Notes under the pieces: generated by a model
What the model was told of the DNA's origin: nothing
Database searches by the model: none
The model's input: the letters and a program-made list of their open reading frames with translations, nothing else
From: Actinomycetes bacterium
GTDB taxonomy: Bacteria; Actinomycetota; Actinomycetes; Propionibacteriales; Nocardioidaceae
Assembly (NCBI GenBank): GCA_023415395.1
Contig: JAEZKN010000178.1
Coordinates: forward strand, 1-5,860
Length of the DNA: 5,860 nt
Direction: 5' to 3'
Position numbers and translations under genes: made by a program
Part shown: positions 5,826 through 5,860 of the stretch, in pieces
How positions within the stretch are numbered: the stretch's first letter is position 1
Layout: the number at the start of each line of letters is the position of its first letter

Positions 5826-5860
5826 GCCGATCGGCGCATGCGGTCCGCGTGGGGGTCGCC
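5822..5860 (+). CDS. Start of an unidentified downstream gene, cut by the window edge
   Basis: GTG at 5822-5824 overlaps the TGA of the SBP56-like gene (GTGA) and is followed by 12 open codons reading M-SRSAHAVRVGVA to the window end. The 4-bp overlap and the upstream GAGGA suggest co-transcription and coupled translation with the SBP56-like gene. Too little is visible to assign a function. Methanethiol oxidase genes in proteobacteria are accompanied by SCO1/SenC-type copper chaperone and MauG-like genes, so a maturation factor is one possibility, but nothing in these residues shows it. The alternative start at 5838 uses another frame. Confidence 0.45.
   Translation, partial: MSRSAHAVRVGVA

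Noticed and set aside
5838..5860. ATG at 5838 as start of the downstream gene
   Set aside because: No ribosome binding site precedes it, whereas the GTG at 5822 has GAGGA 6 nt upstream and a standard stop-start overlap. Not fully excluded, because so little sequence follows.

Overview
The window is very GC-rich and strongly GC3-biased. Genes are tightly packed, start with ATG, GTG or TTG, and mostly carry clear GGAGG-type ribosome binding sites. This fits an actinobacterial chromosome, perhaps Nocardioidaceae-like; the genus is a guess from overall feel, not from a marker gene. I see no rRNA, tRNA, CRISPR array, IS element, integrase or phage gene. It reads as ordinary chromosomal sequence with one compact sulfur-related locus.

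Layout. (1) At the left edge is the 3' part of a plus-strand FAD-dependent oxidoreductase of the DAO fold, ending at 946. (2) It converges on a minus-strand gene (2370 to 943) for an exported short M1-family zinc aminopeptidase. The two stop codons interlock in one CTAG, leaving no room for a terminator. (3) A 52-bp AT-rich spacer (2371-2422) separates the peptidase from a divergent plus-strand gene. The spacer has overlapping candidate -10 elements for both directions and a 14-bp inverted repeat. (4) Positions 2423-3781 encode a metallo-beta-lactamase (MBL) domain followed by two rhodanese domains, a persulfide dioxygenase/sulfurtransferase-type architecture. (5) After 88 bp, a TTG-initiated gene (3870-5825) encodes a 651-residue secreted protein whose core resembles the SBP56/methanethiol oxidase beta-propeller family. 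(6) A further reading frame starts in a GTGA overlap with the stop of that gene and runs off the right edge.

How the genes may work together. The MBL-rhodanese protein and the exported SBP56-like protein are co-directional and could form a sulfur pathway. Methanethiol oxidases of the SBP56 family release H2S, formaldehyde and H2O2, and MBL-rhodanese proteins dispose of sulfide-derived persulfides in the cytoplasm. This link is inference from gene order and family resemblance. The M1 peptidase and the FAD oxidoreductase have no evident mechanistic tie to it, although the peptidase shares the divergent promoter region.

The observations most worth following up are: the SBP56-like/MBL-rhodanese pairing, with an extended, cysteine-paired, secreted SBP56-like protein; the missing third metal-ligand Asp in the MBL domain; and the compact divergent regulatory region, with a probable leaderless start for the peptidase.
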